The notes below the pieces were generated by a model that searched no databases, was not told where the DNA came from, and saw only the letters and a program-made list of their open reading frames with translations. A stretch of 64,000 nt of DNA from contig JAQWSU010000017.1 of assembly GCA_029243025.1 (NCBI GenBank), forward strand, positions 124,001-188,000. The letters run 5' to 3'. The DNA comes from Pirellulaceae bacterium (GTDB lineage Bacteria > Planctomycetota > Planctomycetia > Pirellulales > Pirellulaceae). This document shows, one piece after another, positions 43,502 through 52,739 of the stretch. Position 1 is the first letter of the stretch, and every line of letters begins with the position of its first letter. The position numbers were made by a program, and so were the translations under genes.

Positions 43502-45451
43502 ATGAATAATCTCATGCGAGCCATTCGTTTGGCCCTCCGCTACAAATATTCGCTGATCGCATCGATCGCTTGTTCGGCGATGGTGGCAATCTTTTGGGGC
43601 GCCAACATCACCGCTGTCTATCCCTTCGTACAAATTGTTTTCCAAGATCAAACCCTACACAGTTGGGTCGATGAAGAAATCGAAACGGCACGATCGGAAC
43701 TCGAAAAACTGAGCGAGCCGACAATTGGATCCGATGCAGCCAATCCCACGGTCGCACCGGTGAATCGTGTCGTCATCGAGAAACAGCTCAATCGATTACA
43801 CACCTTAAAAAAGTACGCAGATCAATACGCGCCGCGAGACGCATTCCAGACACTGATCTGTATCGTAGTTTTTCTATTAGTCGGCACAATTATCAAATGC
43901 CTCTTTCGCATCGCGAGTCAAGTTCTGATATCGCGGGTGGCCGGCAGAACGACCGCCGATTTGCGCGGGGCTTTTTTAAAGACGCTGCTCTCCGATCAGG
44001 TAAACTCGTGTGATTCAACCAGTGACGCGGCCGTTCGTATTGGCGGTGACATGAATTCCATTGGAACGGCGGTGCAAATCCTGTTCGGCCGAAGTATTCA
44101 AGAACCCTTAAAGATGGTCGCTTGTCTAACTGGCGCAGCAGTGCTGAACTGGCGATTATTGGCTTTCTCACTCTTAACCACTCCATTCGCAATCATTCTG
44201 TTACTTACGCTGGCGCGATCGATCCGAGGCGCGAGCTTGCGAGCGTGGGATCAAACCCGACGGTTGATGGGGCATATGATGCAAACCTTTCAAGGTCTGC
44301 ATATCGTCAAAGCCTACAACATGGAAAACCATGAACGACGCCGGTTCAGGGACCATACTTTGCAAGTCTATCGGGAACAGCAAAAGATTTCGTTCTTCAA
44401 TGCGCTACTTCGCGCTAACAATGAAATCCTCGGCATTGCCATTCTTTGCGTTTCGGCCATCGCAGGCGGCTGGCTTGTGCTAAACAAACAAACCTCCTTA
44501 ATGGGAATACCTCTTGCAACACGGCCGCCCGACTTCGGACAGATCATGCTGTTCTTTGCTTTCTTGATTGGCTGCACCGATCCACTTCGAAAGATTGCCG
44601 ACGTCTATGGTAGCCTTCAAGGCGGTGCCGCCGCGGCTGATCGAATCATGCCTTTTATTGAATCAAGTCAAATCCAACTGGGCGAAACCAATTCGATCAG
44701 GATCAGCGATGCACGAAAACCCATCACCTTCGAAAACGTACACTTTTATTACTCCGAACAGAAACCCGTGCTCCGAGGTGTGTCATTTCAGATCCAATGC
44801 GGGGAAACACTGGCGATTGTCGGTCCAAATGGCTGTGGTAAATCAACCCTGGTAAATCTGTTACTCGGTTTCGTGCATCCTTCAGAAGGTCGAATTTTGC
44901 TTGGTGCGACTGATCTAAACAAGATTCGCACCAAAGATTTCCGCCGACGAATTTCGCTGGTGACACAAAAGCCAATTCTATTCAACGAATCGGTCCGGGA
45001 TAATATCCGCTACGGGACCCGTTCCGCTACACCCGCACAAGTCGTCGCCGCAGCGAAGAAAGCGCACGCGCACCAGTTCATCCAAAAACAACTCGTCAAA
45101 GAGTATGAAACTAACTGCGGGGATGGAGGAAAGCGGCTGTCCGGTGGACAGCAACAACGACTCACCCTTGCACGAGCGATCATTCGAGATCCGGACGTTT
45201 TGATCCTCGACGAAGCAGCAAGTCAAATCGACCCTAACAGCGAACGATTAATCCGAGAATCTCTTCGTTCATTTGTTTGCAATCGTACCACGGTGATTAT
45301 CACACATCGCATGTCAACCTTGGAATTGGCAGATCGAATCATGGTGATGGATCTGGGGCAAATCGTAGACATTGGAACTCATGATGAATTGATACAGCGA
45401 TGCATCGTCTATCAATCTCTTTGCCAAACCCAATTTCGTAGGTCGGCATAA
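43502..45451 (+). CDS. ABC exporter, TM-ATPase fusion (MsbA/PglK type)
   Basis: A 649-residue half-transporter. The transmembrane domain has about six helices, with an unusually long hydrophilic loop of about 65 residues between the first and second (SWVDEEIETARSELEKL...). The nucleotide-binding domain has Walker A GPNGCGKST (about 441), Q-loop region, signature LSGGQQQR (about 546), Walker B VLILDEAASQID and the H-loop ITHRMS. Such homodimeric exporters flip lipid-linked glycans or lipid A. Being in the GT cluster, without Wzm/Wzt or Wzx/Wzy partners nearby, it likely flips a lipid-linked oligosaccharide (PglK-like). The start has only a weak Shine-Dalgarno. Confidence 0.9.
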   Translation: MNNLMRAIRLALRYKYSLIASIACSAMVAIFWGANITAVYPFVQIVFQDQTLHSWVDEEIETARSELEKLSEPTIGSDAANPTVAPVNRVVIEKQLNRLHTLKKYADQYAPRDAFQTLICIVVFLLVGTIIKCLFRIASQVLISRVAGRTTADLRGAFLKTLLSDQVNSCDSTSDAAVRIGGDMNSIGTAVQILFGRSIQEPLKMVACLTGAAVLNWRLLAFSLLTTPFAIILLLTLARSIRGASLRAWDQTRRLMGHMMQTFQGLHIVKAYNMENHERRRFRDHTLQVYREQQKISFFNALLRANNEILGIAILCVSAIAGGWLVLNKQTSLMGIPLATRPPDFGQIMLFFAFLIGCTDPLRKIADVYGSLQGGAAAADRIMPFIESSQIQLGETNSIRISDARKPITFENVHFYYSEQKPVLRGVSFQIQCGETLAIVGPNGCGKSTLVNLLLGFVHPSEGRILLGATDLNKIRTKDFRRRISLVTQKPILFNESVRDNIRYGTRSATPAQVVAAAKKAHAHQFIQKQLVKEYETNCGDGGKRLSGGQQQRLTLARAIIRDPDVLILDEAASQIDPNSERLIRESLRSFVCNRTTVIITHRMSTLELADRIMVMDLGQIVDIGTHDELIQRCIVYQSLCQTQFRRSA

Positions 45452-45468
45452 GGCAGTCTCGTGGGGTA

Positions 45469-46470
45469 ATGAGAAGAATGAGCAATCAACCTTCAAGTGA
45501 CAGTCACTTTATAGTACCGATCAGAAAAGCACTCATGGGTCCGGTTTTCAACCCACCTCTGGCATCACGTCACCATTATCGAAAGTTGGTAAATCACGGA
45601 TATTCACTGATGAAGTCTCGTCGAGTCGTGATCGCAGGGCTCGCTCGCGACTTGGACGCAATCTTGCCGTTGACCATCAGTCGGATCGAGGCCTTGGGTA
45701 AGTTGTTCGAAGAATATCACGTAATTGTGTACGAAAATGATTCCGCCGATCACACCTTAGAGCTGCTCCAGGCGTGGGCGAGTTCCAATCCACGTGTGAC
45801 CATCTGTAGTGAAGTCCGAAATGATCCTGTCAATCAAGCGGAACGCTGTCTTTCTCGGGCCGCGCGAATGGCCTACTATCGAACTCAGTGCCAACAACAA
45901 ATAACGCAGCAGTACTCGCATTTCGACAATGTCATCCTCGTTGACATGGACTTGGAGGGAGGATGGAGCGCTGATGGGATCGCTAACACGTTTGGTCATT
46001 CGGACTGGGATTTCGTCGGTGCTTTTGGCATCATTTTTCGCCGACAGTTGCTCGCGCCAAACTGCGTCACCCACTACGATGCCTGGGCTTATCGAGTCGA
46101 CGAAGCATACACCCCGATGACCACGAAAGAAGTCAATTCAATCCTGTTTCGCCGCGGAGATCCGCTCCAGGCGGTTACCTCCTGCTTTGGCGGATTGGGC
46201 ATCTACCGAATGCCAGCTTATCTGGAAGGACGCTATGACGGGACTGACGTGGAGCACGTGACTTTCCACCGTCAAATGCGTGACCGAGGATATCGACGAA
46301 CTTACTTGAATCCGAGTCAAATAACGATCTATGGTCGTAAGCATCGGACTCTCGATCATGTGGCGGCCCGTATGCTTCGCGTCGTGGACGCAATTCCCGG
46401 GCGGGTTGCCACCGAGTGGAATTTCCCGAAGAAAGACGAATCGGACAGCGACACCCAACGAGCTGCCTAA
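45469..46470 (+). CDS. GT-A fold glycosyltransferase, GT69/CAP59-like candidate
   Basis: A 333-residue protein. VIAGLARDLDAILPLTIS, then the ENDSADHTLELLQAW segment (GT-A sugar-nucleotide loop) and VILVDMDLEGGWSADGI with a DxD-like metal site resemble GT69/CAP59-type mannosyltransferases. The call is moderate since it rests on motif memory. The N-terminal 45 residues are extra and polar. The start is ATG 45469; ATG 45478 is an alternative only three codons later. It is the last gene of the glycan cluster, 17 bases after the ABC exporter. Its TAA overlaps the TAG of the convergent methyltransferase in CTAA. Confidence 0.75.
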   Translation: MRRMSNQPSSDSHFIVPIRKALMGPVFNPPLASRHHYRKLVNHGYSLMKSRRVVIAGLARDLDAILPLTISRIEALGKLFEEYHVIVYENDSADHTLELLQAWASSNPRVTICSEVRNDPVNQAERCLSRAARMAYYRTQCQQQITQQYSHFDNVILVDMDLEGGWSADGIANTFGHSDWDFVGAFGIIFRRQLLAPNCVTHYDAWAYRVDEAYTPMTTKEVNSILFRRGDPLQAVTSCFGGLGIYRMPAYLEGRYDGTDVEHVTFHRQMRDRGYRRTYLNPSQITIYGRKHRTLDHVAARMLRVVDAIPGRVATEWNFPKKDESDSDTQRAA

Positions 46471-47630
46471 CTGGGCGCATCCGACTCATCCCGCGATCGA
46501 TGCAAAGCAGAACTATCCGTTTTTCGCTTTTGCCTCACAACGCTTGTACGACGTGGACGTCGCATTGATCGCGTCTTCAGTGCCGCCACGCAAATTTCTT
46601 GTCGTTGAAATGCCAATTGACGGCAGCGGACGTATTCGTAACCCCAGGATCGCACCCGCTGCAAGAATTCGGGGACTTCATCCACGAGCTTCCATTCAAG
46701 CAGCTTGAGCGTCAGCAAAAACCCTCGTAAGTTCGTTAGCTCGTGAGTAACAATCGCCTCGACCGTATCAAGCGTGTGATTCGGCGCCACATTGGAGTCG
46801 GCCATCAGCCATTTAAAGTCGCGGTAGTCACGGCGACGAACATCGCTTCCCCGTTTCCTAAAATGGGTAAAATTAGGGTGTTTTAGAATCGAAGCGTCCA
46901 TTTCAGAAGGGTCGACACCCGTGACTCTAAGTCCAGCTTCGAGCAATCGCTGACAAGCTCCTCCAGGAGCACTACCGATTTCAACAACCGCGTCTCCTTT
47001 TTGAATCGGGAGCCGCGACCATTGTAAGGCCTCATCCATCTTCATGTAGGCTCTCGACACGATTGATTCAGGCCTGTTAATGGCCGGCACACCACCAGGC
47101 CACTGCTGACCAAAACAAGACACCGTATGATGTCCAATCCACCATTGATTTTGATCGACAACCACACAGTCGAGAACCGTTTGGCCAATTTTTGCCTGTC
47201 GATTCACAGTGACTTTGGCGTTGGCAATACCTCGACTTCTAGCCGCCGCCAACAACCGAGCGCCAATTTCATTGCACTCTTCGGTTGGCCCCGGCTGAAA
47301 GCCACGATCTCCGGGCAAACAGATGTCACGTGGCCAGACGTGAATATGATGGACACGTTGCCCCAGCAACAAGTCACAAGCAGCTGAAATATCCCCGGCT
47401 TCCGTGCGGCCAATCGACCAGCCGTAGGTTCGCGCAAACGCGGACTTCAATTGTGGATTATTGTGGAATTCGTTGGGTGGCAATTTGAACGTAACAAAGC
47501 CCGGACGCGAAAACGCCAGTCGCCACTGGGACGATTCTCGTACTAGATCGGATTTAACCGTTGCCTCCGCGCCCGCCTGGCAGCAGACAAATAGAAACGG
47601 CATCGGCGAACGGACAGATTCGGCAGTCAT
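46467..47630 (-). CDS. RlmM-like FtsJ-family RNA 2'-O-methyltransferase
   Basis: A 387-residue SAM-dependent enzyme. The N-terminal region (FLFVCCQAGAEATVKSDLVRE to HIHVWPRD) resembles the THUMP-containing half of RlmM; the C-terminal half is FtsJ/RrmJ-like, with VVEIGSAPGGACQRLLEAGL and VTGVDPSEMD (SAM motif I and acidic loop), WLMADSNVAP and TLKLLEWK, containing the K-D-K-E tetrad elements. RlmM modifies C2498 of 23S rRNA in E. coli. Assignment to RlmM rather than another 2'-O-methyltransferase is probable. A downstream ATG at 47603 (MPFLFVCC) is an alternative start and arguably more typical. Confidence 0.83.
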   Translation of the reverse strand: MTAESVRSPMPFLFVCCQAGAEATVKSDLVRESSQWRLAFSRPGFVTFKLPPNEFHNNPQLKSAFARTYGWSIGRTEAGDISAACDLLLGQRVHHIHVWPRDICLPGDRGFQPGPTEECNEIGARLLAAARSRGIANAKVTVNRQAKIGQTVLDCVVVDQNQWWIGHHTVSCFGQQWPGGVPAINRPESIVSRAYMKMDEALQWSRLPIQKGDAVVEIGSAPGGACQRLLEAGLRVTGVDPSEMDASILKHPNFTHFRKRGSDVRRRDYRDFKWLMADSNVAPNHTLDTVEAIVTHELTNLRGFLLTLKLLEWKLVDEVPEFLQRVRSWGYEYVRCRQLAFQRQEICVAALKTRSMRRPRRTSVVRQKRKTDSSALHRSRDESDAPS

Positions 47631-47756
47631 AGGCGAGACATCGACATTGGGGCCAGATTCGATCAGCGACGCGGCCGCTGCCGGTCAGCCTCGTATCATA
47701 GCGATGCATCGTTCGCGTCCGACAGCCCCCTTTAGCAGAAATCGGTGAGTGACCGG

Positions 47757-49790
47757 CTAGGCAGCAGCACGATACTGAAGATGATACAAGCGGCGTGCCT
47801 GACCGCCCCAGTCCTGTTCGACAATCCGATCACATTCCAACCGTCGAGCGAATTCGGCCGTCACGACCCCATCCCATTCCATAACCTGTTTGAAGGTAAA
47901 GATTCCTAAAGCGTTCAATTCTTGATTGAGTTTTTCGGAAATACCGCGTATTTGAGTGAGATCGTCTGATCGAAACGGACGCTCGACGAACACGGTTCCC
48001 AACCGACTATCATGACGCACCTTCGTTTTGTCTTCAGCTCGAACCACATCCTCTTTGCGCCGCACCTGCCGGAAAGAAAAGGCTGCCTTGGCAGTCGTTG
48101 CTTGCCCAAAAAGAGAGGGGCGTTTGGGTTGTTCACGGCCAGCATTTCGGATTGTCTCAACATCGCTGAGGCGCTGTTTGTACAATTTCACTTCCGCAAT
48201 CGCCTGTTCGTAGCGAGCCTGCAACTGGTCGAGATTTTGAGAAACGTGAGTCGCTTCTTCTGCTCGATCAATTTCTCGCTGCTTGATCAATTCCACTTCA
48301 TCCGCCAATCGGTCGCAGTCCGAGTTCCGAAGCTGCAGCTCGTCACCGATCTGTTGGCGATTTTCCATTTCCACTTCGAGCGTTGCCAACGCCAAATCCT
48401 TTTCCTCCTCTAACGCTTGCAGGGATTCGAGTCGATCGCCAAGCTCATCACGTAACGTCACAACAATTTCTCGCGTGGAGGATTCCGCAATCAATGCTTC
48501 TTCGCGTTCGGTGCGAGCGAGCTTCAGATCGGCTAAGGCCTGCCGTAATTTCGCGTCCAATTCAACAATCTCATCCTCAACACCTTCCAAACGTTCGCGC
48601 TCTACTTGCAACTGAGCCAACTCTTCACTCGCCGCGGCCAAGGCTCGCTCCAAAGATTCACGTCGCCGATCCTGCTCGTTCAGTTTCGCATCCGAATTTT
48701 GCTGACAAGCATTAAGCATCGCAAATTCTTGCTCCACTTCCTGACTCCTAACCCCGAGACGCTCTATTTCGGCCTGAGCTTGTTGATTGACGGTTCGCGT
48801 CGAATCAAGCTCTGCGGTCAATCGAATCATTTCATTCTGGCTGAACTCAAGCTCGTTGATTAATCGTTCTCGTTCTGCTTTCAAGTCACATGCGTCCGCA
48901 GCTTTCTGCTCGAAACGACTCAGGTCGGTCAAAGCGGCTGAGACCTTTCCGGAAAGGTCGTTCGTCAACGCCATCTGCGACTCCAACTGCATCACATAAT
49001 CTGCATTTACTTTCTGCAGCACCTCGTTTTCCTTCTTGACCGACACCAATTCGGCCAACAGTTTCCCTGATTTGCTTTCAAACTGCTGATGAACGACCTG
49101 CGACTCGTTTTGTGCTTCTGAAAGTAAACCACTTACGCGTTGATAGTCGTCGCGCAAACGATCGTTTGCTTGAATTGACTGACATTTTCCCTGATGCTCA
49201 GAATTCAATTGCTCAAGTTCTTTGGCCTGCTTGTCAATTCCCTGCTGCAAAGAAACGTTTTCAGCTCGTAAATGTTCGAGATCAACTTGAATTTCCTCAG
49301 CAAGCTTCGAGCGGTGTTCGACCTCCGACGTCAGTTCGGTGATACGATCGGTGGTTGCGTTGCGGTCCGTCTCGACAACCGACAACGAATCTTGCACTTC
49401 CTGCAGCTGACCTTCGAATTCAAACCGCTTTTGCGTGACAAGCTTCAATTCATCTCGCAGGTCAATATTTACACGCTCTGCACGCTGCAGTTCGGATCGC
49501 GTGGCTTCGTGCCGCGTCTCCTGTTCCTTCAGTTCAGAAGCAAGACGACAGCTCTGTTCTTGCTCGGATAAAATGGCTGCTTCCAGTTCCGCAAGGCGAC
49601 TGTTTGCCGAGGTATATTCCGTTGTCTGGATATCAAGCGAAGAATTCAAATCATCGATTTTCCGCCGCATGGCTGTCGTTCGATGCTCTTGTTTATCCCG
49701 GTATCGGTACCAAACAAAGTGTCCGATCAGAACTCCCACAAAGATCAAGAAGAAGGCTGAAATGAATGGGATGGTCGTGTACGGAATCAT
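47757..49790 (-). CDS. Membrane-anchored coiled-coil protein with C-terminal HhH-like domain
   Basis: A 677-residue protein: one N-terminal membrane helix (TTIPFISAFFLIFVGVLIGHFVW), then about 500 residues of long heptad coiled coil rich in Glu, Leu, Gln and Arg. It ends in a compact domain LTQIRGISEKLNQELNALGI...FKQVMEWDGVVTAEFARRL, which looks like helix-hairpin-helix/DUF4332 'predicted flap endonuclease-like' modules. It is likely an envelope- or nucleoid-linked structural protein with a DNA- or protein-binding head. ATG 49790 is chosen over 49802/49808 because GGAG lies six bases upstream. It resembles SMC/EzrA-like layout, but no ATPase motif is present. Confidence 0.78.
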   Translation of the reverse strand: MIPYTTIPFISAFFLIFVGVLIGHFVWYRYRDKQEHRTTAMRRKIDDLNSSLDIQTTEYTSANSRLAELEAAILSEQEQSCRLASELKEQETRHEATRSELQRAERVNIDLRDELKLVTQKRFEFEGQLQEVQDSLSVVETDRNATTDRITELTSEVEHRSKLAEEIQVDLEHLRAENVSLQQGIDKQAKELEQLNSEHQGKCQSIQANDRLRDDYQRVSGLLSEAQNESQVVHQQFESKSGKLLAELVSVKKENEVLQKVNADYVMQLESQMALTNDLSGKVSAALTDLSRFEQKAADACDLKAERERLINELEFSQNEMIRLTAELDSTRTVNQQAQAEIERLGVRSQEVEQEFAMLNACQQNSDAKLNEQDRRRESLERALAAASEELAQLQVERERLEGVEDEIVELDAKLRQALADLKLARTEREEALIAESSTREIVVTLRDELGDRLESLQALEEEKDLALATLEVEMENRQQIGDELQLRNSDCDRLADEVELIKQREIDRAEEATHVSQNLDQLQARYEQAIAEVKLYKQRLSDVETIRNAGREQPKRPSLFGQATTAKAAFSFRQVRRKEDVVRAEDKTKVRHDSRLGTVFVERPFRSDDLTQIRGISEKLNQELNALGIFTFKQVMEWDGVVTAEFARRLECDRIVEQDWGGQARRLYHLQYRAAA

Positions 49791-49991
49791 GGCGATCTCC
49801 ATAGTCAACTAATGATGCACAGGAGTTGTACACGAGCGACAAGAAATCGCGAAGACGACTTAGGCTGCCGACCCCACGCCGCCCCTGGAGCAATCTGCTT
49901 CGCAACTTCTGACAGCACTCCATTTACTTGATAAAATCGAGGCGACGCCAGATCCATTCACAGGCGGTCCAGCCCCGCCGGAGACAAGAAA

Positions 49992-51941
49992 ATGAACTTC
50001 CTGCGCCTGCTAGCGTTTATTGCCATCCTCATTGGAACCAGCCGGATCACTGTCGGAGAAGAACTGCGGCGACTGAAATTCCATCACCCGCAGCTGGTCG
50101 TCGACCTGGGCGTGGGCCTTTGGGCCTGGCCGCTTCCAATGGATTACGATCAGGATGGTGACCTGGATCTGGTCATTTCCTCACCCGACAAGCCTTACAA
50201 CGGCACCTATCTGTTCGAGAATAAACAGGGGCGACAAAAGCATCCGGTATTTGAGGCTCCGCGCAGAATCAGTCGCGGCTTACGAAATGTGCGATTGTCT
50301 TTCGTTGAGGGCGAACCACGCGTACTTGGCCCTGGCAAAGAGTACCACCAGTTTTTCAGTAAGGGGCTCGATGCAGACCGTCCACTGCCCTTCCCTGCTT
50401 CATTTCATCAGCCCATTGGCGATAAAAGTAACAAAACGCGAGCGAATCAATGGCACCTCTGTGATTTCGACCAGGACGGGGATGACGATCTAATCATTGG
50501 CATCGGGGATTGGAGTGACTATGGGTGGGATGATGCGTTCGATCAGGCCGGTAATTGGACCAATGGGCCCCTGCATGGCTTTGTCTATTTTGTACCGAAC
50601 GAAGGGACTTCCAATCAGCCCAAGTTCAATCGGGCTGAACAATTACGAACCACGGAGGGACCAATCGATGTTTTTGGATGGCCCTCGCCCAATCTTGCCG
50701 ACTTTGATCAGGACGGCGATCTCGATTTGATCTGTGGCGAGTTCTTAGATGGTTTTACTTATTTTGAAAATCTTGGAGGAACTGACGAGCAACTATTTTC
50801 CACAGGCCGTCGGATCACTGACGGCCATCGTACCATTCAGATGGATCTCCAGATGATTGTTCCCGTCGGTATCGACTGGGACCATGATGGAGACCAAGAT
50901 TTGATTGTCGGCGATGAAGATGGTCGTGTCGCATTGGTCGAGAACACGGGTCAAATGCAAAATGCAGTACCTGTTTTCAAGCAGCCCTTTTATTTCCAAC
51001 AAAAAGCTGATTTGGTCAAGTGTGGAGCACTTTCAACACCCTGTGGATTCGATTGGGACGGCGATGGGGATGACGACATCGTATCGGGGAATACAGCCGG
51101 CTACATTGAGTTCTTCGAGAATCTAGGCCCCTCTCCAGCGACCCCAGATCAAGTTCGCTGGCAACGGCCCCAACGATTGGCTGCAGCTGGAAAAACAATT
51201 CGGATTCAAGCTGGCCCGAATGGCTCCATCCAAGGTCCTTGTGAAGCAAAATGGGGCTACACGACTTTGAGCGTAGCAGATTGGGATCATGACCAGAGAC
51301 CAGATGTCATTGCAAATTCGATTTGGGGAAAAGTCATTTGGTTTCGCAACATTGGCACCCGAAGCAATCCTCAACTGGCCGCTGCCCAACCCATTCAAGT
51401 CCAATGGTCAGAAAGTCCCCTCAAACCAGCCTGGAATTGGTGGTCGCCGAACGGGCAAGAACTGGTGACTCAATGGCGAACCACCCCCGTTGTCGTTGAC
51501 TGGACAAAAGACGGGCTCAATGATCTCGTCATGCTCGACCATGAAGGCTATCTTTGCCTGTACGAAAGAAAACAAGGGCCCAACCAACTCGCCCTCCTCC
51601 CCCCCAAACGATTATTTGCTAACACCCATGGCGAACCGATACGGATGAATTCTCGATCCGCCGGCGGCAGTGGTCGCCGCAAATTATCGATCGTGGACTG
51701 GGACGAAGATGGGCATCTGGATTTGCTGGCAAACAGCAAAAATGCCGACCTCTACCGCCAAATTCCCGCGGCCCATGGTGGACGTTCCCAGCGAGTTACC
51801 CTCCAACAGGAAGGCGCACTCTCAGATCGAATGATTTCGAGTCACACGACCAGCCCAACGAGCATCGATTTGAATCGAAACGGCATTCCCGACTTGCTTG
51901 TCGGTGCTGAGGACGGTCATTTTTATTACCTTTCAAGATAA
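49992..51941 (+). CDS. Secreted VCBS/FG-GAP repeat protein
   Basis: A 649-residue exported protein with a signal peptide (NFLRLLAFIAILIGTSRITVG). It has many FG-GAP/VCBS-type repeats with the calcium-binding pattern D-x-D-x-D-G-D-x-D-L: DYDQDGDLDLVIS, DFDQDGDDDLIIG, DFDQDGDLDLICG, DWDHDGDQDLIVG, DWDGDGDDDIVSG, DWDHDQRPDVIAN, DWTKDGLNDLVML, DWDEDGHLDLLAN and DLNRNGIPDLLVG. It probably folds as a beta-propeller binding Ca2+ and acts in surface recognition or adhesion. GGAGACAAGAAA before the ATG includes the ribosome binding site. Transcribed singly. Confidence 0.88.
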   Translation: MNFLRLLAFIAILIGTSRITVGEELRRLKFHHPQLVVDLGVGLWAWPLPMDYDQDGDLDLVISSPDKPYNGTYLFENKQGRQKHPVFEAPRRISRGLRNVRLSFVEGEPRVLGPGKEYHQFFSKGLDADRPLPFPASFHQPIGDKSNKTRANQWHLCDFDQDGDDDLIIGIGDWSDYGWDDAFDQAGNWTNGPLHGFVYFVPNEGTSNQPKFNRAEQLRTTEGPIDVFGWPSPNLADFDQDGDLDLICGEFLDGFTYFENLGGTDEQLFSTGRRITDGHRTIQMDLQMIVPVGIDWDHDGDQDLIVGDEDGRVALVENTGQMQNAVPVFKQPFYFQQKADLVKCGALSTPCGFDWDGDGDDDIVSGNTAGYIEFFENLGPSPATPDQVRWQRPQRLAAAGKTIRIQAGPNGSIQGPCEAKWGYTTLSVADWDHDQRPDVIANSIWGKVIWFRNIGTRSNPQLAAAQPIQVQWSESPLKPAWNWWSPNGQELVTQWRTTPVVVDWTKDGLNDLVMLDHEGYLCLYERKQGPNQLALLPPKRLFANTHGEPIRMNSRSAGGSGRRKLSIVDWDEDGHLDLLANSKNADLYRQIPAAHGGRSQRVTLQQEGALSDRMISSHTTSPTSIDLNRNGIPDLLVGAEDGHFYYLSR

Positions 51942-52087
51942 CGATCAGCCGGCAAACACGGCTCAAATGAGCCCCTGCTCAGCGTCTTCGCCTGACCGCT
52001 GCATTAACCGGTTTTGCCCTAAAAATGGTATTGTTGGTTAAACTGAAGTGAGTCGCCCCGATCATACCCAACGAGTAAAAGTGACCG

Positions 52088-52636
52088 ATGTATTTTCTTA
52101 GACCGCCTCTTCCCTATTTATTTCCGATCTTTTTGCTCCTGCTTTGCTACGCACCCCCGGAAGCCAAAAGTCAGGTACTCGTCTTCCAAGGTGTGATGGA
52201 TGGTCATCTGGCAATAACCAGTCTGGGGCGTGGGATTACAACCCTCGAGATCGTGGCTAAAAAATCGGATTTCATTCCGCAGCACATTCCGGCCGGCCAG
52301 TTACAGTCCCCCTTTGACGTGGCGACCAAAGACAAGATTTTCCAATTAGAATCGCACGGGCCCAAACATTTTTATTATGGACACGTGTTGCCTCCGGGTA
52401 GGATTGCCCCGTTCCGCATCGACGGCTCACTGACCGAAGATGGGGGCGGTGACAACTCGTTGGCGGCAGATGGCATCCTCTTGATTCCGCTGCCGCTCGG
52501 TCCGAGTACTCTGCTCTCCCTATCTCGCAACGTCCGCCATTCATCCATTTTTCTTTGGACCACAGCAAACGCGATTCGCCCATCGATTGATCCCTGGCTT
52601 TCTGCGCTTGCCAGAACGATCAGCTCAGGACATTGA
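52088..52636 (+). CDS. Small secreted hypothetical protein
   Basis: A 182-residue protein with a signal peptide (YLFPIFLLLLCYAPPEAKS). The mature part begins VLVFQGVMDGHLAITSLGRG, a beta-rich sequence reminiscent of the leading domain of planctomycete autotransporter-type or dockerin-linked proteins ('G-x-I-T-x-L-E-I' pattern). No catalytic motif. The gene stands between two unrelated genes and has a poor ribosome binding site, so its reality is moderately supported (signal peptide, composition). Function unknown. Confidence 0.6.
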   Translation: MYFLRPPLPYLFPIFLLLLCYAPPEAKSQVLVFQGVMDGHLAITSLGRGITTLEIVAKKSDFIPQHIPAGQLQSPFDVATKDKIFQLESHGPKHFYYGHVLPPGRIAPFRIDGSLTEDGGGDNSLAADGILLIPLPLGPSTLLSLSRNVRHSSIFLWTTANAIRPSIDPWLSALARTISSGH

Positions 52637-52739
52637 CGCGATTGTCTTAGCAAACCAAGCATCGGCATGACGACACAGTATTGCCACGGTGCCAGCGTCG
52701 AAAACAGGCGTTACCTTCCCAGTATCACCCATGCGATCA

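Noticed and set aside
36437-46470. The glycan cluster as a classical Wzx/Wzy or Wzm/Wzt O-antigen locus
   Set aside because: No Wzx/Wzy polymerase-type proteins, and the ABC protein is a TM-ATPase fusion rather than separate permease and ATPase.
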